Shown piece after piece: positions 60,300 through 64,000 of a stretch of DNA of 64,000 bases. Position 1 is the first letter of the stretch. Every line of letters starts with the position of its first letter. Location of the stretch: assembly GCA_051209155.1 (NCBI GenBank), contig JBPJGB010000001.1. One strand, written 5' to 3'. This DNA comes from Actomonas sp051209155 (GTDB lineage Bacteria; Verrucomicrobiota; Verrucomicrobiia; Opitutales; Opitutaceae). The translations under genes and the position numbers were made by a program. Below the pieces are notes generated by a model. It did no database searches and had not been told where the DNA came from. It saw only the letters and a program-made list of their open reading frames with translations.

Positions 60300-61595
60300 C
60301 TAGCGTCGCTTCACGGTCTTGCCATCGTAGACGACCTTGCCGTCGACGATGGTGGCCTTGATGCGGCCGCGCATTTGCTCGCCGTGCCACGGGCTGTTGG
60401 ACGACTTGGAGAAGCCGGCCTTCGCATCGTAGGTCCAGGTCTGCTTCGGGTCGAAGAGGCAGATGTCGGCGGCGGCGCCGACGCTGAGCGTGCCGGCGTT
60501 GAGTTTGAAGAGTTCGGCCGGTTTGCGGGTCATCAGATCGATGACCTTGGGTAGGCGGAAGCGGTGTTGGCGCACGAGCACATCGAGGGTGACGGGCAGG
60601 GAGGTTTCGAGGCCGAGGATGCCGTTGGGCGCATAGTCGAATTCCTGATCTTTCTCGTAGTCGGTGTGCGGCGCGTGATCGGTGGCGACAATGTCGATCG
60701 AACCATCGCGCAAGCCCTCGATGATGGCGTCGCGGTCTTCGGCCGTGCGCAGCGGCGGGTTCATTTTGAACTTCGGATCGTAGGTCTCGAGGCAGGCATC
60801 GGTCAGCGCGATGTGGTGCGGCGTGGCTTCGGCGGAGACCGAAACTCCGCGCGACTTGGCGCGGCGGATGAGTTCGACCGAGTTGGCCGAGGAAATGTGC
60901 TGCAGGTGGATGTGCGCGCCGGTGTAGGTGGCGAGGATGATGTTGCGCGCGACGATGAGGTCCTCGGCGGCGTTGGGCCACCCGCGCAGGCCGAGGCGGG
61001 CGGAGACCTCGCCCTCGTTCATGACGGCGCCGACGGTCATGGAATGGTCCTGGCAGTGATCCATGAGCGGCAGGTCGAACATCTTGGCGTATTCGCAGGC
61101 GCGGCGCATGAGTTCGTTGCTCTGCACGCAGTCGCCGTCGTCGGTGATGGCCACGACGCCGGCGCGGGCGAGGGAACCGATGGGGGCGAGTTTTTCGCCC
61201 TTCATGTCGACGGTGATGCAGCCAGTGGGCAGGACCTTGATGACCGCGTCGCGCTTGATCGCATCCTTGATGAACTGGATGGTGCCGGTGTTGCTCGCGG
61301 GCGGCGAGGTGTTGGGCATGCAGACCACGGTGGTGAATCCACCGGCGGCGGCGGCATGCGAGCCGGTGGCAATGTTCTCCTTGTGGGTCTGGCCGGGCTC
61401 GCGGAAATGCACGTGCACGTCGACCAGACCGGGGCAGGCGACGAGACCGGCGGCGTCGATGACTTTGGCGCGTTTCTTCTCGGCGGCGGAGAGGCTGTCG
61501 ACGAGGACACCGTTTTTGACGAAGAGCTCACCGGCGGCGTCGCGCTTGTTGGCGGGGTCGATGACGCGGGCGTTTTTGATCCAGAGACTGGGCAT
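60300..61595 (-). CDS. pyrC: Dihydroorotase, class I
   Basis: A 431-residue zinc amidohydrolase closing carbamoyl-aspartate to dihydroorotate. Zinc ligands are in DVHVHFREPG, a catalytic region is LMDHCQDHSM and HLQHIS, and the active-site aspartate is in IVATDHAPHTDYEKD. This longer class I form with a complete metal site is catalytically competent alone. Its leader (61596-61773) contains short-unit repeats. It follows pyrB on the same strand. Confidence 0.95.
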   Translation of the reverse strand: MPSLWIKNARVIDPANKRDAAGELFVKNGVLVDSLSAAEKKRAKVIDAAGLVACPGLVDVHVHFREPGQTHKENIATGSHAAAAGGFTTVVCMPNTSPPASNTGTIQFIKDAIKRDAVIKVLPTGCITVDMKGEKLAPIGSLARAGVVAITDDGDCVQSNELMRRACEYAKMFDLPLMDHCQDHSMTVGAVMNEGEVSARLGLRGWPNAAEDLIVARNIILATYTGAHIHLQHISSANSVELIRRAKSRGVSVSAEATPHHIALTDACLETYDPKFKMNPPLRTAEDRDAIIEGLRDGSIDIVATDHAPHTDYEKDQEFDYAPNGILGLETSLPVTLDVLVRQHRFRLPKVIDLMTRKPAELFKLNAGTLSVGAAADICLFDPKQTWTYDAKAGFSKSSNSPWHGEQMRGRIKATIVDGKVVYDGKTVKRR

Positions 61596-61597
61596 GG

Positions 61598-61640
61598 TGG
61601 AAAAGCTGAAAGGCTGAAAATCTGAAAAAGGGAGAAGGCG
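61598..61640. repeat. Tandem GCTGAAAA-unit run before pyrC
   Basis: Three to four imperfect 9-nt units (GAAAAGCTGAAAGGCTGAAA and so on) start 2 nt upstream of the pyrC start codon on the opposite strand, so the pyrC leader reads as TTTCAG-type repeats. Immediately further out, arms at 61657-61683 and 61736-61761 (CTTTATTCTTTCTCG... versus ...GAGAAAAATAAAG) form an imperfect A/T-rich inverted repeat around two GGCGGATGGGG copies. Confidence 0.6.
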
Positions 61641-61773
61641 AAGACGGGAACGTGGTCTTTATTCTTTCTCGTTATCTTTCTCCCCACGGGGCGGATGGGG
61701 GCCGATTTGGGAGGCGGATGGGGTTCGGTCGGCGGGGATAAAGAGAAAAATAAAGATTAAGATGCAGCGCAGC

Positions 61774-62721
61774 TTACGCCGCGCTGCTGGTGACGTATTC
61801 GGGTTGGCCGCCGGAGCAGAGATAGAGCACGGCCATGCGGACGGCGATGCCGTTGGTGACTTGGTCGAGGATCACGCTGCGGGGACCGTCGGCGAGTTCG
61901 CTGTCGATCTCGACGCCGCGGTTGATGGGCCCGGGGTGCATGATGATGGCGTTGGGGTGGAGCCAGGCGGCGCGTTCCTGGTTCAGCCCGAACATCGAGG
62001 TGTATTCGCCGATGGACGGGAACATGCCGGCGTTCTGGCGCTCGTGCTGTATCCGGAGCAGCATGACGACCTCGGCGTCGTGCAGGGCGTCGCGGAGTTT
62101 GTGCGACACGGTGACGCCGAGCGACTCGAAGCGGCGCGGCACGAGGGTGGAGGGACCGCAGACCGTGACGTCGGCGCCGAATTTGATGAGCGCCTGAATG
62201 TTGGAGCGGGCGACGCGGCTGTAGAGGATGTCACCGAGGATGACGACGCGGCGGCCCTTCAGGTCACCGAGGCGTTCGCGCATGGTGAAGGTGTCGAGCA
62301 GACCTTGGGTCGGGTGTTCGTGGGCCCCGTCACCGGCGTTGATGACCGGGATGCCGAGGATCTTGGAAAGGTAGAGCGGGGCGCCGGGGGCGGAATGGCG
62401 CACGACGAGCATGTCGGCCTGGAGGGCTTCGATGTTCTGGGCGGTGTCGCGGAGGGATTCGCCCTTGGTGGTCGAGGAGGTTTTGGCGTCGAGCGAAAGG
62501 GTGTCGGCGGAAAGGCGCTTGGCGGCCATGTCGAAGGCCATGCGGGTGCGCGTGCTCGGCTCCATGAAGAGGTTGACGATGGTCTTGCCGCGGAGGGCGG
62601 GGACCTTCTTCACGCTGCGCGTGAGGATCTTCTTGAACGCGGTGGCGGTGCTGTGGATCTGGTTGAGCTCATCGAGGGAGAGCTCTTCGAGGGTGAGGAG
62701 GTGGCGGCGGTTCCAGGACAT
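61774..62721 (-). CDS. pyrB: Aspartate carbamoyltransferase, catalytic subunit
   Basis: A 315-residue transcarbamylase joining carbamoyl phosphate and aspartate. The carbamoyl-phosphate site is in EPSTRTRMAFDMAAKRL and the aspartate-side motif is GAHEHPTQGLLD. The C-terminal LYLCSGGQPEY is near the end. No regulatory subunit (pyrI) is nearby, so it is probably of the PyrR-controlled type. The leader between pyrR and pyrB consists of CGTAAATCGT units. Confidence 0.95.
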   Translation of the reverse strand: MSWNRRHLLTLEELSLDELNQIHSTATAFKKILTRSVKKVPALRGKTIVNLFMEPSTRTRMAFDMAAKRLSADTLSLDAKTSSTTKGESLRDTAQNIEALQADMLVVRHSAPGAPLYLSKILGIPVINAGDGAHEHPTQGLLDTFTMRERLGDLKGRRVVILGDILYSRVARSNIQALIKFGADVTVCGPSTLVPRRFESLGVTVSHKLRDALHDAEVVMLLRIQHERQNAGMFPSIGEYTSMFGLNQERAAWLHPNAIIMHPGPINRGVEIDSELADGPRSVILDQVTNGIAVRMAVLYLCSGGQPEYVTSSAA

Positions 62722-62757
62722 GGAAAATTTACGATTTACGAAGGACGATTTACGATT
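62722..62757. repeat. CGTAAATCGT-unit run between pyrR and pyrB
   Basis: On the minus strand the spacer reads ATCGTAAATCGT, CCTT, CGTAAATCGTAAA: three copies of a CGTAAAT unit ending 3-4 nt before the pyrB start. The last codons and the TAA stop of pyrR (62750-62752) lie inside the run. Confidence 0.65.
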
Positions 62758-63280
62758 GGGCCGAAGCGATGGTCACGGTGTCCTGGGAGGGATCGTCGGG
62801 GTCGAGGTTGACCGCGACTTTTTGGGCGGCGGTGGTTTCGACGGTGAGGCCGGTGTAGTTGGCGGCGAAGGGTAGCTTGCGGCCGCCGCGGTCGATGAGG
62901 ACGGCGAGTTCGACGGACGCGGGACGGCCATGGTCGAAGAGTTCGTTGAGGGCGGCGTTGAGGGTGCGACCGGAGTGCAGCACGTCGTCGACGAGGAGGA
63001 TGTCGCGGCCGGTGACGTCGAAGGGGATGATGGTCGGGCGCGATTCCTTGGGGATCGGGTTGCGGCCGATATCGTCGCGGTAAAACGAGATGTCGATCTC
63101 GCCCAGGCGTTCGGCGATGCCGCAGGCGGCGTGGAGCCGACGGGCGAGCTCGGTGCCGCCATTGGCGATGCCGATGACGGCAAGCGGCGGGCGATCGCCG
63201 TGGCGTTCGCGGACGGCGGAGATGATCCGCTCGATCGCGGAGTGGATTTCGGGGGCGTCGAAAGTCAGCGGCGCAGGCAC
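62750..63280 (-). CDS. pyrR: PyrR bifunctional regulator/uracil phosphoribosyltransferase
   Basis: A type I phosphoribosyltransferase of 176 residues from GTG 63280, at which length it matches PyrR. It contains SAIERIISAVRERHG, IGIANGGTELARRLH, a PRPP-binding loop LLVDDVLHSGRTLNAAL and VELAVLIDRGGRKLPFAANYTG. Gram-positive PyrR binds mRNA to attenuate pyr operons; the location ahead of pyrB-pyrC suggests that role, though I see no obvious anti-antiterminator. An upstream start (63397) would overlap the acyltransferase gene by 68 nt and add non-family sequence, so GTG 63280 is preferred. Confidence 0.85.
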   Translation of the reverse strand: MPAPLTFDAPEIHSAIERIISAVRERHGDRPPLAVIGIANGGTELARRLHAACGIAERLGEIDISFYRDDIGRNPIPKESRPTIIPFDVTGRDILLVDDVLHSGRTLNAALNELFDHGRPASVELAVLIDRGGRKLPFAANYTGLTVETTAAQKVAVNLDPDDPSQDTVTIASAQS

Positions 63281-63329
63281 GGGTGCCGGTTTTGCCGGGA
63301 GCCTCCGGAAGGGTAAAGCGGGAAAGTCG

Positions 63330-64000
63330 TCAGACAGCTTTCTCCGCCGCCTGACTGAAGCGGAAGCGGTCGCGCAGGCGGGTGCAGGGGAGCTCAAAAA
63401 CGTGGTAGGTGAGGGCGCTGAAACCGATCGTGAGGCCCATGAAGAGGAACCAGCCGCCGATGCCCTGCAGGGCGGACGTCTGCGTGTCGGGCAGGAATTT
63501 GCGGATCAGCAGATGCCAGAACAGCATGTTGCACAGATACATCGCGTAGGACCAGCAGGCGAGGCGGTTGAAGACGGTGTCGATCCAGTTCCAGCGGGAG
63601 GCTTTAAAATGGTAGCCCCAGGGCAGGAGGCAGGCGAAGCCGGCGGACACGAGGTTGAAGCGCAGGGTGCCGGCGAAGAGGCGGTCCTGTTGCTCCGGCG
63701 GGCGAAAGAGCGTGACGTAGGCGTAGAGCAGCACGCCGCAGCCGATCCAGGCCAGGGGGATGCGCACTTTGCGAAACGCATTTGGAAAACGCACGGAGGC
63801 CCAGGCGGCGAAAATGCCGACCATGATGGCGTCGAAGCGGGCAAGCGTGATGGTGCGCGGATCGGCCGACCACACCACGCCGCCGATGCCGGCGATGTGC
63901 CAGCGGAAGAACGTGGAGAACAGGTAAAACGCGGCGCCGGCGGCGAGGAAGGCGGTCGGCCAACTCAGGCGGGCCCGCAGAAGGAGGAAGAGCCCAATGG
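63330..64000 (-). CDS. Acyltransferase 3 family membrane protein, 5'-truncated by window edge
   Basis: The frame is open to the right edge of the window, giving at least 223 residues of the C-terminal part. It consists of membrane helices (e.g. IGLFLLLRARLSWPTAFLAA, VRIPLAWIGCGVLLYAYVTL, WSYAMYLCNMLFWHLLI, GIGGWFLFMGLTIGFSALTY) and ends YHVFELPCTRLRDRF, the typical closing motif of acyltransferase-3/OafA-like enzymes that O-acylate sugars. The catalytic N-terminus is outside the window. It lies upstream of pyrR on the same strand. Confidence 0.75.
   Translation of the reverse strand, partial: IGLFLLLRARLSWPTAFLAAGAAFYLFSTFFRWHIAGIGGVVWSADPRTITLARFDAIMVGIFAAWASVRFPNAFRKVRIPLAWIGCGVLLYAYVTLFRPPEQQDRLFAGTLRFNLVSAGFACLLPWGYHFKASRWNWIDTVFNRLACWSYAMYLCNMLFWHLLIRKFLPDTQTSALQGIGGWFLFMGLTIGFSALTYHVFELPCTRLRDRFRFSQAAEKAV

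Overview
The window reads as a chromosomal segment of an aerobic, high-GC member of the Verrucomicrobiota, most likely of the Opitutales/Opitutaceae. The evidence is indirect: dense short-overlap operons, exported proteins of types common in that phylum (cupredoxin/beta-propeller fusion, Ig plus duplicated 'VGFVV.G..LLVRAIGP' modules, DUF2167), and intergenic repeats built from 8-10 nt units. No rRNA gene or complete phylogenetic marker was available to settle it.

Left third (1-24.4 kb, almost all + strand): a nitrogen-scavenging island. It opens with ureC followed by a hairpin terminator. Next comes a long gene train: an ABC transporter (binding protein, permease, ATPase), a creatininase-family hydrolase, two glutamine-synthetase-like ligases, a Rieske oxygenase, an SDR dehydrogenase, a SUMF1-fold protein, a NodB-type deacetylase and a TIM-barrel isomerase. 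It continues with a NikR-like regulator, two DUF1989 proteins (carboxyguanidine deiminase subunits), a biotin-dependent guanidine/urea carboxylase and allophanate hydrolase. The last gene is overlap-coupled to ureE-F-G, and ureD follows. The layout implies that a nitrogenous compound is imported, stripped by the peripheral enzymes to guanidine or urea, and then mineralised by the carboxylase/deiminase/AtzF route and by urease. Two sites with the architecture of NikR operators (7-nt half-sites separated by exactly 16 nt) lie at the start of the transporter gene and just before the regulator gene, yet the regulator lacks three of the four nickel ligands. This is the most promising undescribed system in the window: a NikR-fold regulator that probably senses something other than nickel, controlling a guanidine-type catabolic island nested inside the urease gene set.

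Middle (24.4-46 kb): a cupredoxin/propeller protein, a LacI-type regulator with a candidate auto-operator, a Dabb protein, thrS, a KamA-type radical SAM enzyme, an aminotransferase, cysS, hemB (open in frame with an upstream exported-protein gene), a propeller sensor kinase, a sugar-dehydrogenase/cytochrome c/TPR trio, a polysaccharide export lipoprotein and a very acidic protein.

Right third (46-64 kb): pyrD, an exported Ig protein, cysE, tRNA-Leu(GAG), a double cNMP-domain membrane protein, an RGG-rich protein, a thioesterase, tsaE-thiL-CPBP protease, two membrane proteins, and the pyrimidine set pyrR-pyrB-pyrC downstream of a truncated acyltransferase that runs off the right edge.

A recurring oddity is that short-unit intergenic repeats sit directly in front of the start codons of otherwise ordinary genes (ureC, ureD, cysS, pyrB, pyrC, the guanidine carboxylase), in some cases supplying the stop codon of the preceding gene.
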